Positions 44,620 to 54,448 of a stretch of 64,000 nt of DNA are shown piece by piece. The position numbers and the translations under genes are program-made. The stretch's first letter is position 1, and each line of letters starts with the position of its first letter. The stretch comes from CAYFLR01 sp964343805 (GTDB lineage: Bacteria > Bdellovibrionota_B > Oligoflexia > CAYFLR01), in NCBI GenBank assembly GCA_964343805.1, contig CAYFLR010000010.1:62001-126000 (forward strand). Direction: 5' to 3'. The notes under the pieces were generated by a model. It was given only the letters and a program-made list of their open reading frames with translations, was not told where the DNA came from and did no database searches.

Positions 44620-45858
44620 ATGACGGACAAAAGAAGTTTACAAGTTGTTGATGAAGCAGTTTACAAATCTATTCAACAAGAAGTGGATCGTTTAAAATAT
44701 GGTATAGAGTTGATTGCATCCGAGAATGTGGTTAGTGAAGCTGTATTAACTGCCATGGGCTCAGTATTAACTAATAAGTATGCAGAGGGCTACCCCGGTA
44801 GAAGATACTATGGTGGCTGTGAATTTGTCGATGATGTAGAGAGACTCGCTATTGAAAGAGCTAAAGAACTTTTTCAAGCTGAGCACGCAAATGTTCAACC
44901 TCATTCTGGGGCTCAGGCTAATCAGGCAGTTTATTTAGCCGTTTTAAAGCCAGGTGATGCAATTTTAGGAATGGATCTGAGTCATGGTGGGCATCTTACC
45001 CATGGATCAAAAATCTCGGCATCTGGTAAGTTATATGATGCTCATTTTTATACTGTGACCAAAGAAAAGCAGCAAATTGATTATGATCAAGTGCGAGCAA
45101 GAGCCAACGAAGTAAAGCCGAAACTTATTATAGCCGGTGCCAGTGCCTACGCACGTACAATTGATTTCAAAGAGTTTCGCTCTATTGCCGATGAGGTGGG
45201 AGCTTACTTGATGGTTGATATGGCTCATATTGCTGGTTTAGTTGCTGCTGGTGAGCATCCATCCCCAGTTCCTCATGCCCATTTTGTGACAACGACCACT
45301 CATAAAACTTTGCGTGGACCACGAGGTGGTATGATTCTGACATCTAAGGAATTTGCAAAGAAAATTAACAGTGCTGTATTTCCTGGATGCCAAGGTGGAC
45401 CACTCATGCATGTGATTGCAGGAAAAGCAGTTATGCTTAAAGAAGCCTTATCAGATGAGTTTAAAGAGTATCAAAAGCAGGTAGTTCTTAATGCCAAAGC
45501 CTTGGCAGACCGCCTACAGTCTATGGATTACCAGCTGGTTTCTGGGGGGACTGATAACCACTTAGTTCTCTTAGATCTTCAGAATAAAAACATTACGGGG
45601 AAAGATGCTGAAAACCAACTTGAAGAGATTGGAATTACAGTAAATAAGAATATGATCCCATTTGATCCTCAAAAACCAATGGTAACAAGTGGTATGAGAC
45701 TGGGGACTCCAGCGGTTACTTCGAGGGGTTTTAAAGAGCAGGAAATGATTGTATTAGCGGATTGTATTAATGCCGTCCTAATGGGAGAAGCAGAATCTAA
45801 GGGTGTAAAACAGACAATAGCAGATCTATGCGAAAAATTTCCCAATTTGCAGCGATGA
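44620..45858 (+). CDS. glyA: Serine hydroxymethyltransferase
   Basis: A 412-residue PLP enzyme interconverting serine and glycine and supplying one-carbon units. Motifs include [29 protein letters not shown] and [15 protein letters not shown] with the PLP-binding Lys. ATG 44620 is favoured by AGGGGGAGA upstream over the earlier in-frame start at 44581. Followed by nusB after 11 bases or 23 bases depending on the start. Confidence 0.97.
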   Translation: MTDKRSLQVVDEAVYKSIQQEVDRLKYGIELIASENVVSEAVLTAMGSVLTNKYAEGYPGRRYYGGCEFVDDVERLAIERAKELFQAEHANVQPHSGAQANQAVYLAVLKPGDAILGMDLSHGGHLTHGSKISASGKLYDAHFYTVTKEKQQIDYDQVRARANEVKPKLIIAGASAYARTIDFKEFRSIADEVGAYLMVDMAHIAGLVAAGEHPSPVPHAHFVTTTTHKTLRGPRGGMILTSKEFAKKINSAVFPGCQGGPLMHVIAGKAVMLKEALSDEFKEYQKQVVLNAKALADRLQSMDYQLVSGGTDNHLVLLDLQNKNITGKDAENQLEEIGITVNKNMIPFDPQKPMVTSGMRLGTPAVTSRGFKEQEMIVLADCINAVLMGEAESKGVKQTIADLCEKFPNLQR

Positions 45859-45869
45859 TTTAATGGAAA

Positions 45870-46331
45870 GTGAAAAGGTTTATGGGGCAAAGACGTAAAA
45901 TTCGTGAGTATGTGGTACAGTTTCTCTATCAAAGTGAAATGAATGCCAAGCTAGCTATCTACCGAGAAGAGTTGGAGCTTTTCTTTGATAATTTTAAGGT
46001 GGCAATGGATCTCCACCCTCTCATACAGTCTGATGTAGAAGGGGTCTTTAACAAAATTGAAGAGATTGATCAGAAGATATCGAGTCAATCTGCCAATTGG
46101 AAGCTTTCTCGGATGACGAGAGTGGATCGCTCTATATTAAGATTGGCTTTTTATGAATTGCTTTATAAACCTGATGTCCCAGCTGTTGTGATAATTGATG
46201 AGGCTGTAGCTATTGGGAAAGAATTTGGAACGGAACACTCAAGTCCTTTTATAAATGGCATGTTAGACACAGCTTCTCGTTCTCTTCGTACTAAGGAATT
46301 TGAAACCGATAACAACTCACGGAACGGATAG
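45870..46331 (+). CDS. nusB: Transcription antitermination factor NusB
   Basis: A 153-residue NusB-type all-helical RNA-binding protein (149 if ATG 45882 is used). GQRRKIREYVVQFLYQSEM at the start and RSILRLAFYELLYKPDVPAVVIIDEAVAIGKEFG near the end are family hallmarks. It acts with NusE in rRNA antitermination. Its TAG overlaps the next gene's GTG by one base. Confidence 0.93.
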   Translation: MKRFMGQRRKIREYVVQFLYQSEMNAKLAIYREELELFFDNFKVAMDLHPLIQSDVEGVFNKIEEIDQKISSQSANWKLSRMTRVDRSILRLAFYELLYKPDVPAVVIIDEAVAIGKEFGTEHSSPFINGMLDTASRSLRTKEFETDNNSRNG

Positions 46332-46906
46332 TGATTCATTTTCATTTGTGGGATGAAAGTCTCAATTATGCAGATTTTGATCTTCTTACCATTGGGTATG
46401 CCAAAGCATCAAAAGGTGAAGGTCTACGCCCTTTATTTGATCAGCAGGTTATTACCACTCAATTGCAACCCTTAGTAGAAGAAACAGCTACAAAAGGTCA
46501 ATCTCAGGGTCCTACTTTGATGACCGATGCTGATTCAGGAAAGAAATATCTTCTCTTTGATCTTGGAGAAAAAGTTCCGACTGACTGGGAGCAGCAGAAA
46601 GATTCTTTTTTTCCAACATTCTTTAATACGATTGATGGAATTTCCATCTCTAAATTAGGGATTTATCTTGAAAGCTTTCAAGACGATGAAAAGAAAATAG
46701 ACGCATCTTTGCTTTCCGTCCTGATCGATGGAATATTGTCTGAAGTAAAAAAAGATCAAAAAAAATCAACAATTCAATCTATTAACCACTATTATTTTGT
46801 TCTTCCTAAAATGTGGTATAGAGATGTCCTAAAATTTGTGATAGGAAAGGTTCGAAGGTACGAGCATGATACGGAAAAACCCATTCCTATCGAGATCCAT
46901 CACTAA
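46331..46906 (+). CDS. Hypothetical protein between nusB and dxs
   Basis: A 191-residue cytoplasmic protein starting at GTG 46331, translationally coupled to nusB. It is not recognised with confidence. The stretch FDLLTIGYAKASKGEG ... KYLLFDLGEK has a faint likeness to the N-terminal domain of M17 leucyl aminopeptidases (DLLVVGVF ... RVLLVGLGK). No catalytic domain follows, so it would be a stand-alone remnant or an unrelated alpha/beta fold. It is followed by dxs after 25 bases. Confidence 0.6.
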   Translation: MIHFHLWDESLNYADFDLLTIGYAKASKGEGLRPLFDQQVITTQLQPLVEETATKGQSQGPTLMTDADSGKKYLLFDLGEKVPTDWEQQKDSFFPTFFNTIDGISISKLGIYLESFQDDEKKIDASLLSVLIDGILSEVKKDQKKSTIQSINHYYFVLPKMWYRDVLKFVIGKVRRYEHDTEKPIPIEIHH

Positions 46907-46931
46907 AATATCCAGGTATTAAGGTGCCAAC

Positions 46932-48893
46932 ATGACTATTGAATCTCATCCCATAACCTCTGGGCTAAATATAGGGGCTCCTCAGGCGGAGTTATTAAGA
47001 AATAGATTAGATGGAACACTTATTCAGCAATTATTAGAAGTTGACTCTCCCGAGAAGGTGAAGGAACTTTCTGTTGATGAACTTGATCTTTTGGCTGAGT
47101 CCTTGCGTGAAGAGATCGTTCAAGTGTGTTCAAAGAATGGAGGACATTTAGCCTCTAGTTTAGGTTCAGTGGATTTAGCAGTGGCTTTGCATTATGTTTT
47201 TGATTCTCCCAATGATCGTATCATCTGGGATGTTGGGCACCAGTCTTATGCCCATAAAATGCTAACGGGTCGTCGAAAGGACATGCATTCTATTAGGACT
47301 TATAAAGGACTAAGTGGATTCCAATCTCGTAAGGAAAGTCTTCATGATATGTTTGGTGCGGGGCATGCCAGTACCTCAATCTCGGCTACTTTAGGACTAA
47401 AAGTAGCAACAGAACATTTAAACCAAGCAGGAAAACATGTTGCTGTTATTGGAGATGGAGGTTTGACCGGAGGTATGGCCTTTGAAGCATTAAATCATAT
47501 TGGTCATTTAAAGAAAAACGTGATTGTTATTCTTAATAATAATGAAATATCCATTGCTAATAATGTGGGGGCTTTAGGCAGCTTTATTAGTAAGAAGTAC
47601 ACTGGTTATCATGTCTCTAAACTAAAAACAGAGATAAAGAGTCTTTTAGGTTATTTTAAAGGTTTGGGAGATAATGTATTACAGGCTTTACGGAGAGCTG
47701 AGGAGCCTATCAAAGCTCTTATTACTCCTGGATTCTTATTTGAGTGTTTTGGTTTTCATTACCTAGGACCTATTGATGGCAATGATATTAAAGATCTAAT
47801 TAAATACCTTAACATTGCCGGTTCTTACAATGGGCCTGTTTTATTACATGTTAATACTCAAAAGGGATTAGGATACGCACCAGCGGAAGCCGATCCCTAT
47901 TCATTTCACGGGGTCGCCCCCTTTGATGCCACAACTGGAAAACTTAAACCCAAAAAAGTGACTGGACAGTCTTATACCAAATGTTTTTCTGAAGAACTGG
48001 TTTCTCTTGCTGAGAAAGATAATAAAATAGTAGCTATCACTGCTGCTATGTCTACTGGGACTGGCCTAGATGAATTTGAAAAAGCCTTTCCCGAACGCTT
48101 TTATGATGTAGGAATTTGTGAACAGCATGCCGTAACCTATGCTGCCGGGTTAGCAGCCGGTGGAATGAAACCGGTGGTAGCTATTTACTCTACCTTTTTA
48201 CAGCGTGCTTATGATCAGGTTATTCATGATGTTTGTTTGCAAGAGCTCCCCATGGTTTTTATGATAGATCGTGGTGGAATTGTGGGAGAGGATGGACCGA
48301 CTCATCATGGCGTCTTTGATCTATCTTATTTACGCACTATTCCTAACTTGTTAGTCCTGGCTCCATCCAATGGAACAGAACTTAAGAAAATGCTTTCATG
48401 GGCCGTCAATTCAAAGAAATGTGTTGCTATTCGTTATCCACGAAGTAATACCATGGACTATTTGAAAGAGGCAGAAGACATTGATCCTCTGCAGGCTAGA
48501 ATTTATTCCCAAACAGGTTTGGGTAGGAAGCGTCTATTGATGATTGCAGCGGGTCCCATTATTGATTCTTGCAATGAAATCATTAGAGATATAAAAGATT
48601 TTTCTACAACCCTAGTGGATGTGCGTTCTATTAAACCTCTTGATGAGCAATTTTTACTCCCCGCCTTAAAAGATGCCGATTATGTGGTGACAGTAGAAGA
48701 TAATAGTATTGTAGGGGGAATGGGAAGCTCCATACTAGAATTAATGGCAAAAAACCAAATTTTGAAGCCTGTCAAAACTCTAGGTGTTCCTGATAATTTT
48801 GTGCCGGTAGGCACTCGTCAACAACTGTTAGAAATCCTATCTATAGATAGTCAGGGTATCTTGAAACAAGTTCAATCATTTCTTTCTGAGTAG
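46932..48893 (+). CDS. dxs: 1-deoxy-D-xylulose-5-phosphate synthase
   Basis: A 653-residue thiamine-diphosphate enzyme starting the MEP isoprenoid pathway from pyruvate and glyceraldehyde-3-phosphate. IWDVGHQSYAHKMLTGR, GAGHASTSISATLGLK, VIGDGGLTGGMAFEALNH (ThDP/Mg site) and DVGICEQHAVTYAAGLAAGG are present. The middle part around residues 225-260 (AEEPIKALITPGFLFE) is typical. AAGGTG precedes the ATG. The product feeds undecaprenyl-phosphate and quinones; a DUF368 transporter gene lies nearby. Confidence 0.97.
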   Translation: MTIESHPITSGLNIGAPQAELLRNRLDGTLIQQLLEVDSPEKVKELSVDELDLLAESLREEIVQVCSKNGGHLASSLGSVDLAVALHYVFDSPNDRIIWDVGHQSYAHKMLTGRRKDMHSIRTYKGLSGFQSRKESLHDMFGAGHASTSISATLGLKVATEHLNQAGKHVAVIGDGGLTGGMAFEALNHIGHLKKNVIVILNNNEISIANNVGALGSFISKKYTGYHVSKLKTEIKSLLGYFKGLGDNVLQALRRAEEPIKALITPGFLFECFGFHYLGPIDGNDIKDLIKYLNIAGSYNGPVLLHVNTQKGLGYAPAEADPYSFHGVAPFDATTGKLKPKKVTGQSYTKCFSEELVSLAEKDNKIVAITAAMSTGTGLDEFEKAFPERFYDVGICEQHAVTYAAGLAAGGMKPVVAIYSTFLQRAYDQVIHDVCLQELPMVFMIDRGGIVGEDGPTHHGVFDLSYLRTIPNLLVLAPSNGTELKKMLSWAVNSKKCVAIRYPRSNTMDYLKEAEDIDPLQARIYSQTGLGRKRLLMIAAGPIIDSCNEIIRDIKDFSTTLVDVRSIKPLDEQFLLPALKDADYVVTVEDNSIVGGMGSSILELMAKNQILKPVKTLGVPDNFVPVGTRQQLLEILSIDSQGILKQVQSFLSE

Positions 48894-48901
48894 TCCCTGC
48901 T

Positions 48902-49654
48902 ATGGCTAAGCAAAAAAAAGAGCGTATTGACAATCTTTTGGTGCAAAGAGGTTTTGTTCCGAGTCGTGCAAAAGCAAAAGCCTTCTTGATTGCTGGCTTG
49001 GTCATTGTCAATGATGAGAAAGTACAGAAAGCAGGGCAGTTGTTTGATCCTAATATCGATATTAGAGTCAAACACAATCCCCTTCCATTTGTCAGTCGTG
49101 CCGGTTTGAAGCTGCAAGAGGCACTCAATGTGTTTCAGATTGATATAAAAGATCAATTGGCATTGGATGTAGGTGCTAGCACTGGAGGATTTACAGATTG
49201 TATGCTTCAGCAAGGAGCTCAGAAAGTTTGGGCTTTAGATTGTGGAACCAATCAGTTGGTCTGGCAACTTCGCAATGATGATCGGGTGGTTTCAATAGAG
49301 AAATGCAATATCCGTCATGCCTCCTTTGAAGTGGTGGGCTCACAAGTTGATATTGTCACTATCGATGTCTCTTTCATCAGTTTAACCTTAGTAATTCCCG
49401 CTATTATTAAATTTCTTAAACCAGGAGGTAAACTGGTAGCTCTTATTAAGCCACAATTTGAAGTGGGCAAAGATGAGGTGGAAAAAGGCGGGGTCATTCG
49501 AGATGAAAAAAAACATGAGGCGGTGATAGCTAAAGTTAAGAAATTGATTGAAGAGCAAGGTTTTACCTGGCTAGGGCTCACACCTTCCCCCATAAAAGGA
49601 AAAGAGGGAAATAAAGAATTTCTTTGCTACGCTGAACTGCAAGGAAAAGACTAA
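48902..49654 (+). CDS. tlyA: TlyA-family rRNA methyltransferase
   Basis: A 250-residue protein with an N-terminal S4 RNA-binding domain (RIDNLLVQRGFVPSRAKAKA) and an FtsJ/RrmJ-type methyltransferase domain (LALDVGASTGGFTDCMLQQGA). TlyA proteins 2'-O-methylate rRNA; some were described as haemolysins, a historical label. Eight bases after dxs, no clear ribosome-binding site. Its 3' end overlaps the convergent gene by four bases. Confidence 0.93.
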   Translation: MAKQKKERIDNLLVQRGFVPSRAKAKAFLIAGLVIVNDEKVQKAGQLFDPNIDIRVKHNPLPFVSRAGLKLQEALNVFQIDIKDQLALDVGASTGGFTDCMLQQGAQKVWALDCGTNQLVWQLRNDDRVVSIEKCNIRHASFEVVGSQVDIVTIDVSFISLTLVIPAIIKFLKPGGKLVALIKPQFEVGKDEVEKGGVIRDEKKHEAVIAKVKKLIEEQGFTWLGLTPSPIKGKEGNKEFLCYAELQGKD

Positions 49655-50547
49655 AAAGTTGTCCCTACCTGTAGGATGAGATTCCCTCTTTGGATAGTTT
49701 TAAAATCATCCTCTTTGAGTGTCCAGCTATCGACTTTATCTATAAGTTCGATGGGATTCTTTTTTTCAAAGAGAAGATTCTTGAGGGTTATTGAGGCGGA
49801 CCAGAAAATATGATCCGTTACAAGACGGTACAATTCTAAATAAACTGAAAAGTCTCTTGCCTTTATTTTTTTTAAGTTAATGCTCATATCTCCTTCATCA
49901 TATCGATAAGCATCATAAAACAAAGAGTAGAAGACTCTGAGGGAGGCAGAAATACCCCAAAATTCTTGCAAAGTGGCAAATAGTTCTGGCCCCAAATGGT
50001 GGAAGGTGGAGGTCCTGACGGCATTAAAGAAGCTCTGTTCTTTAAAGTAAATAGATATACCTAAATGCAAGTCCAGTTCATCCAGTTCTAGGCTAAAGTA
50101 ACTCCCTAATGAGGTATTTAGTTCTAAGTGATTGAGATAAAGATTATTGATTTTGACGGAGGTATTGAGAGGCGTCAGAATGAGAGCTGTTTTCCAAATA
50201 AACCATTCATGGAACAGGTTAAATGAAAGCGCTAAGGGACTGCTTAAATTATAGTTGTTGTTTTGCTTATAGTTATCAGCTGGAGGAATTTGGTATTCAT
50301 TGTCTCTGGAAATACCGATACCAAATGAATACTGGGCATACCAAGTAGACTCTTCTGAGTCGATCTCCTCTTGGGAGATGGGTTCGAGATCCAGGTTTTT
50401 GTCTTGATCCTTTAGTTCCTCTTCAATAAAGGGGGCAAATTCTCCCGCTTGCCAATTATTATCATTGTTATTCTTTTCCTTGGCCAGAATGTTAAAACCA
50501 CCAAAAGAAAAAATTATAAGCAGTACTATTTTTAATTTAATATTCAT
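49651..50547 (-). CDS. Putative outer-membrane beta-barrel protein
   Basis: A 298-residue exported protein: signal peptide (hydrophobic IVLLIIFSFGGFNILA), an acidic linker to about residue 65, then alternating polar/hydrophobic stretches typical of beta strands (for example YAQYSFGIGIS, LHLGISIYFKEQ). The protein ends in Phe (LILQVGTTF), the C-terminal signature recognised by the BAM complex. Family unknown. Converges with tlyA with a four-base overlap and overlaps the upstream minus-strand gene by 11 bases. Confidence 0.65.
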   Translation of the reverse strand: MNIKLKIVLLIIFSFGGFNILAKEKNNNDNNWQAGEFAPFIEEELKDQDKNLDLEPISQEEIDSEESTWYAQYSFGIGISRDNEYQIPPADNYKQNNNYNLSSPLALSFNLFHEWFIWKTALILTPLNTSVKINNLYLNHLELNTSLGSYFSLELDELDLHLGISIYFKEQSFFNAVRTSTFHHLGPELFATLQEFWGISASLRVFYSLFYDAYRYDEGDMSINLKKIKARDFSVYLELYRLVTDHIFWSASITLKNLLFEKKNPIELIDKVDSWTLKEDDFKTIQRGNLILQVGTTF

Positions 50548-50968
50548 TCATTCCTAGTTTCTTTTTCATTTCAGAGACTGAGAGATTACTTGATTTATTT
50601 CCAGAAGCTCGACTCCCTTTTGGAGAACCGGCTCCTACAAAGTTATCCTTTTTGTTTTTAAAGAAAACATTGAAGGTTGTAAGTGTTCCATAGGATTTTG
50701 TTATGTACTGCTGCATATTTGCTTTATCTTCAGAGGATAATTTATTATTTGAGTTAATTCTTTGCTCTAGCACTCTGAGATTATCTCTTAAGCGAACGAT
50801 TTTGGTAAAGAAAACCTCTATATCAATGGCTTTCCCTTGTAGCCCTTCATCGGCTGGTTGTAAAATCATTTGACCACCTCTCCATTTCTCAGCAATGGTG
50901 GTGTCACGGATTGTGGTTTCTTCTTCTAAAAAATTACCGAGAATTTCAATCAGCTCATGCTTTTCCAT
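50537..50968 (-). CDS. Small hypothetical protein
   Basis: A 143-residue soluble, mostly helical protein (MEKHELIEILGNFLEEE). ATG 50968 is chosen over 50998 because GCGGAGG lies directly upstream; its start then overlaps the 3' end of the DUF368 gene by 14 bases. The C-terminus is Ser/Gly/Lys-rich and ends in a short helix (SVSEMKKKLGMNEY). No domain was recognised. The operon position between a transporter and a putative outer-membrane protein suggests an envelope link, which is inference. Confidence 0.65.
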   Translation of the reverse strand: MEKHELIEILGNFLEEETTIRDTTIAEKWRGGQMILQPADEGLQGKAIDIEVFFTKIVRLRDNLRVLEQRINSNNKLSSEDKANMQQYITKSYGTLTTFNVFFKNKKDNFVGAGSPKGSRASGNKSSNLSVSEMKKKLGMNEY

Positions 50969-51992
50969 GCTTTTCCTCCGCAGGATGTTTTGCTTCATAG
51001 ATGATAAATGAAAATACTATGGCGATCCCTACCAGGGTCGATCCCAAGGTTAATAAGGTGTTAATATCTAAGTTCGCAGGAATTATATTATGGAGATAGA
51101 TGGTTTGATTTCCTACTATTTCAGTGGCTTTAAAGGGCCAAATATTCCACAGAGACCCCAACATGAGACCAATTAAAAAGGCAATTGTGGGATCACGATA
51201 GGATTTCATCAAAACATTGAGTAATCTTACAAATCCTAGAAGACCGACTCCACAACCTACTGCAAAGATAGTAAGGGTAAGAAAATCAAAATTCTGAATG
51301 GCTTTGAGAATGTCAAAATAAACTCCGAAGACAATCATCAAAAAAGAGCCACTGATACCGGGAAGTATCATTGCAGAGATAGCAATGGCACCGCAAAGAA
51401 AGATGAATGCGAGGCGAGAAGCAGAATGAGGATCTTGAATGGGCGCCGCCTTATCCTCCTCTTTTGTCTTATCGCTTGATTGAGTCGCCACTTCCTTATT
51501 CTTTATTTTGTTTTTTTTCTGGGCCACATTCACTTTTTCTTCTGATGAGAGAGCCATGGCGAGCAATAGAGGGGCAATTATACCAAAGGCTAAAGTGATG
51601 AACTCTCTGAAGGATTTTCGGTTGAGCATTTTAAACGGAATCCAGATGGACATAATAATGAGCCCAAAGAAAAAACCATAGGTGGGATCGTGCTGACTTT
51701 TCAAAAGATAGGTGATCACTTTGGATAGTAACAGGATGGCAAGTATTGCTCCCACTGTTAAGGTGGAAAGAAAACTCAAATCATAGCTCTGCCAAAGTTC
51801 TTTGAATTTATTTAGCTTGTCTTTAGATTGAATAAGTTCTTTTAAATCTTGGATGGTCTTAAGGTTAAATTTACAAAGATCAGCAATCAGTCGGTCATAT
51901 ATGCCAACCACTACTGCCATTGTACCTCCACTCACACCGGGGATAATATTGGCCACACCTAAGAGCATGCCAATTATAAACATTCTGATCAT
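50955..51992 (-). CDS. popT: DUF368 undecaprenyl-phosphate translocase (PopT family)
   Basis: A 345-residue polytopic inner-membrane protein with about eight to ten hydrophobic segments. The two DUF368 signature loops are NIIPGVSGGTMAVVVGIYD near residue 15 and MILPGISGSFLMIVFGVYFD in the second half, an internal inverted repeat. PopT (DUF368) proteins recycle undecaprenyl-phosphate across the membrane for cell-wall and LPS synthesis. A hydrophilic insert rich in Lys/Glu/Asp (about residues 150-190, EEKVNVAQKKNKIKNKEV onwards) separates the halves and appears unusually long. Divergent from kdsC. Confidence 0.88.
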   Translation of the reverse strand: MIRMFIIGMLLGVANIIPGVSGGTMAVVVGIYDRLIADLCKFNLKTIQDLKELIQSKDKLNKFKELWQSYDLSFLSTLTVGAILAILLLSKVITYLLKSQHDPTYGFFFGLIIMSIWIPFKMLNRKSFREFITLAFGIIAPLLLAMALSSEEKVNVAQKKNKIKNKEVATQSSDKTKEEDKAAPIQDPHSASRLAFIFLCGAIAISAMILPGISGSFLMIVFGVYFDILKAIQNFDFLTLTIFAVGCGVGLLGFVRLLNVLMKSYRDPTIAFLIGLMLGSLWNIWPFKATEIVGNQTIYLHNIIPANLDINTLLTLGSTLVGIAIVFSFIIYEAKHPAEEKHGKA

Positions 51993-52124
51993 GAAATTGA
52001 TTCCTTATTGTACAAGTCAATTCAGGTGATGCTATCATAAATTACTCACGATCCCAAAACTTTTTGTAGTTTGAATCTAGGGGAAATGGTAGTTTGATGC
52101 AAAATTGAATGAAGGAACTTAGGA

Positions 52125-52634
52125 ATGAAGATTGAAAATAAGTTACAAACCAAATTAAGCCAAATCAAAGTTCTGTTATTGGACGTAGATGGAGTCTTGA
52201 CCGATGGTAAAATCTATTATCTTTCAGAACAAGAGGGTTGGACTTGTGGCTTTCATGTTCGAGATGGCTATGGTATAAAGCGCCTCCAGAAGCGAGGTAT
52301 TGAGGTTGCAATTATTTCAGCGGCCAAGCCTAGAAAGGCAGTTTTAGCTAGAGCAGAGCTTTTAGGTATTAAGAAAATAGCCATGGGCAACCATGATAAG
52401 GTGCAAGCTTTTCATGATATGCAGGATCAATTTCCCGGATTAAACATGGAGAATTTTGCTTTTATGGGAGATGACCTGCCTGATCTTGAACTTCTAAAAA
52501 AGGTCGGTGTTTCAGCTGCTCCCATTGATGCTATCACTGAAGTCACTGGCACAGTTGATTTTATCAGCTCAAGACAAGGTGGGTCGGGAGCGGTTCGAGA
52601 ATTTGCTGAACTTATTTTAGCGAATCAAACATAG
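52125..52634 (+). CDS. kdsC: 3-deoxy-D-manno-octulosonate-8-phosphate phosphatase
   Basis: A 169-residue C0-type HAD phosphatase releasing Kdo from Kdo-8-P for the LPS core. LLLDVDGVLTDGKIYY gives nucleophile Asp20 and Asp22; FHVRDGYGIKRL, VAIISAAKPRKAV, MGNHDK and FAFMGDDLPDLELL are the other family elements. Length and lack of a cap domain are typical. The second gene begins 10 bases later. Confidence 0.92.
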   Translation: MKIENKLQTKLSQIKVLLLDVDGVLTDGKIYYLSEQEGWTCGFHVRDGYGIKRLQKRGIEVAIISAAKPRKAVLARAELLGIKKIAMGNHDKVQAFHDMQDQFPGLNMENFAFMGDDLPDLELLKKVGVSAAPIDAITEVTGTVDFISSRQGGSGAVREFAELILANQT

Positions 52635-52644
52635 GGAGAAAAGG

Positions 52645-53181
52645 ATGAGTCAGTTAAGAAAGCCACTACCGGTTAAGTTAGTTTTAAGTGTCCTTTTTAA
52701 AGAGGATGCTTTTTATGAAAGAGCGAAGAAAGAGCTGGTGAAGCTTTATGGCAAAATAGATCATGAATCGGAAAAGCAGGATTTTGATTTTAGCCCCTAC
52801 TATTTTGATGAGATGGGAAAGCCACTTTATCGACGGTTTATCTCATTTAAAAAGTTATATCCCCGTCACTTTCTAGTTAAGCACAAGATTCAGATGGTTA
52901 ATCTAGAAAAGTACCTCGTTAAGAAAATGGGGAAAGAGCAGAAGGGGCGGGTGGTTAATTTAGATCCAGGACATTTAACCGCTGAGAAATTTGTATTAGC
53001 CACAGGAAAAAACTATACCCATCGTATATTTCTAGGAAAAGGAGTCTTTGCTGATCTCACTCTGGTTTTCCAAGGTAAAAGCTTTGAAGGTTTGCCTTGG
53101 ACCTATAAAGATTATCTCACCCCTTTTGCCCTAGAATTTCTTCATAAAGTGAGGGTTGACTATTTAGCCCAAACAAAATGA
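52645..53181 (+). CDS. DUF4416 family protein
   Basis: A 178-residue protein matching the DUF4416 pattern: start 'LRKPLPVKLVLSVLFKE', middle VNLDPGHLTAEKFVLATGKNY and end LPWTYKDYLTPFALEFLHKV. Function unknown. The ATG follows GGGAGAAAAGG. It sits between kdsC and an Rsm22-like gene with short spacing, so it probably shares their transcript. Confidence 0.8.
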   Translation: MSQLRKPLPVKLVLSVLFKEDAFYERAKKELVKLYGKIDHESEKQDFDFSPYYFDEMGKPLYRRFISFKKLYPRHFLVKHKIQMVNLEKYLVKKMGKEQKGRVVNLDPGHLTAEKFVLATGKNYTHRIFLGKGVFADLTLVFQGKSFEGLPWTYKDYLTPFALEFLHKVRVDYLAQTK

Positions 53182-53194
53182 CCAAGGAATCAAC

Positions 53195-54334
53195 ATGAGT
53201 TTATTTGAAAATAGAGATTTTTTACCTATTGAAGAACGAATCTTAGAAAGAGTCAAAGAGAAATATATTCCTAACCGAATGCGTCATGCCGTGAGCAATA
53301 TGGGTTTTGCCCGCTTTATATCCACTCTCAAAGATGATGTCATTAATTTGTCCAATATTTACAATCATCAACGGAATGATATCGGTGGCAACTTGTTTAA
53401 CAAGGCGGGGATCAGAGCTGCTTATTTATCTCATTATCTATTACTTAACTATGGCAAGGTCTACAGCATATTAGATACCCATAAAAGTTTGATCCAAGAT
53501 CTTATGGCCAAAGACGAGGTCTTTCGGATATTGGATTTGGGATGCGGTCCGGGAAGTGCCTCCTTAGCTGTTCAACAGTGGTTAATGGATAACGGAATGG
53601 ATCAGAAGAAGGTTCAATTTGTGGGTGTTGACCGCAGTAAAGCTTTGCTTGCTGACTTTCGTAAACTATTTGATGAGGGTCCTGGTGATTTCCGATTAAA
53701 TACCAAAAATATCGATTTGATGCGAGAAACTCATCTTGCTAAATCCTTGCATCGTACCTTTCATCTGATAATGATGACGAACTTTTTAAATGAGACTCTA
53801 ACTAAAGAGTCCATTTGGATGGGAAAGTTCCCCTCCATGATGAAAAAGCTACTTCACCCTAAGTATGGTGTGGCCTTATTAGTAGAGCCAGCCCTTTCTA
53901 AAACAAGCAAGAATCTGATGAAGCTTAGAAGTGAAGTTTTAGACCTATTGGTTACGATAGGACCTTGCTTGCACCAGCAGCCCTGTCCCTTTTTGGAGCC
54001 GGGCTATAAAAGAGAGTGGTGTCATATGGAAGAGAGATGGAAAGTTCCGGCTATTATCAAGGAATTTGATCGACAGACTAAGCTGGATCATTCTTTATTA
54101 AGGTACAGCTACTGGATGTGCTGTTTTCCTGGTGCGGCAGATAATTTGGCCAAACAAGGGCATCTTATGTATGAGGATAACTTAGTTAGAGTGGTAAGTA
54201 ACCGTATTTCTTTGAAAAAGGGATTTAAACAGTTTCTGTGTGGAACAGAAGGTTTAANNNNNNNNNNGGTGATGAATCCCAGTAAAAAAATTAAAACCCG
54301 TGGAAATTTGATGCTCTACAATGAAAATTTATAG
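53195..54334 (+). CDS. Rsm22-like SAM-dependent methyltransferase (contains gap)
   Basis: A roughly 379-residue methyltransferase of the Rsm22 type, linked to the small ribosomal subunit. The SAM-binding motif is RILDLGCGPGSASLAV near residue 112, and a Cys-rich later part (PCLHQQPCPFLEPGYK then EWCHMEERWKVP) matches the family's conserved cysteines, which may bind an iron-sulfur cluster. The basic C-terminal strand region (LVRVVSNRISLKKG) is present. Ten Ns at 54258-54267 lie near the end; the frame is kept across them at the nominal length. AAGGA precedes the ATG. Confidence 0.82.
   Translation: MSLFENRDFLPIEERILERVKEKYIPNRMRHAVSNMGFARFISTLKDDVINLSNIYNHQRNDIGGNLFNKAGIRAAYLSHYLLLNYGKVYSILDTHKSLIQDLMAKDEVFRILDLGCGPGSASLAVQQWLMDNGMDQKKVQFVGVDRSKALLADFRKLFDEGPGDFRLNTKNIDLMRETHLAKSLHRTFHLIMMTNFLNETLTKESIWMGKFPSMMKKLLHPKYGVALLVEPALSKTSKNLMKLRSEVLDLLVTIGPCLHQQPCPFLEPGYKREWCHMEERWKVPAIIKEFDRQTKLDHSLLRYSYWMCCFPGAADNLAKQGHLMYEDNLVRVVSNRISLKKGFKQFLCGTEGLXXXXVMNPSKKIKTRGNLMLYNENL
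54258..54267. other. Assembly gap (10 N) in the Rsm22-like gene
   Basis: Ten Ns near the 3' end; reading frames on both sides agree, so the gap estimate may be nearly correct here. Confidence 0.95.
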
Positions 54335-54448
54335 TCCTCTAACTTCTCCTAAATTAATGATTTTTTGCCTTAAATTAATTATTATCTAAATAAATATTAT
54401 AAATTGTCGAAGCCTTAAACAGATTCTTTTTAGAAACGAGAGGTGTTT

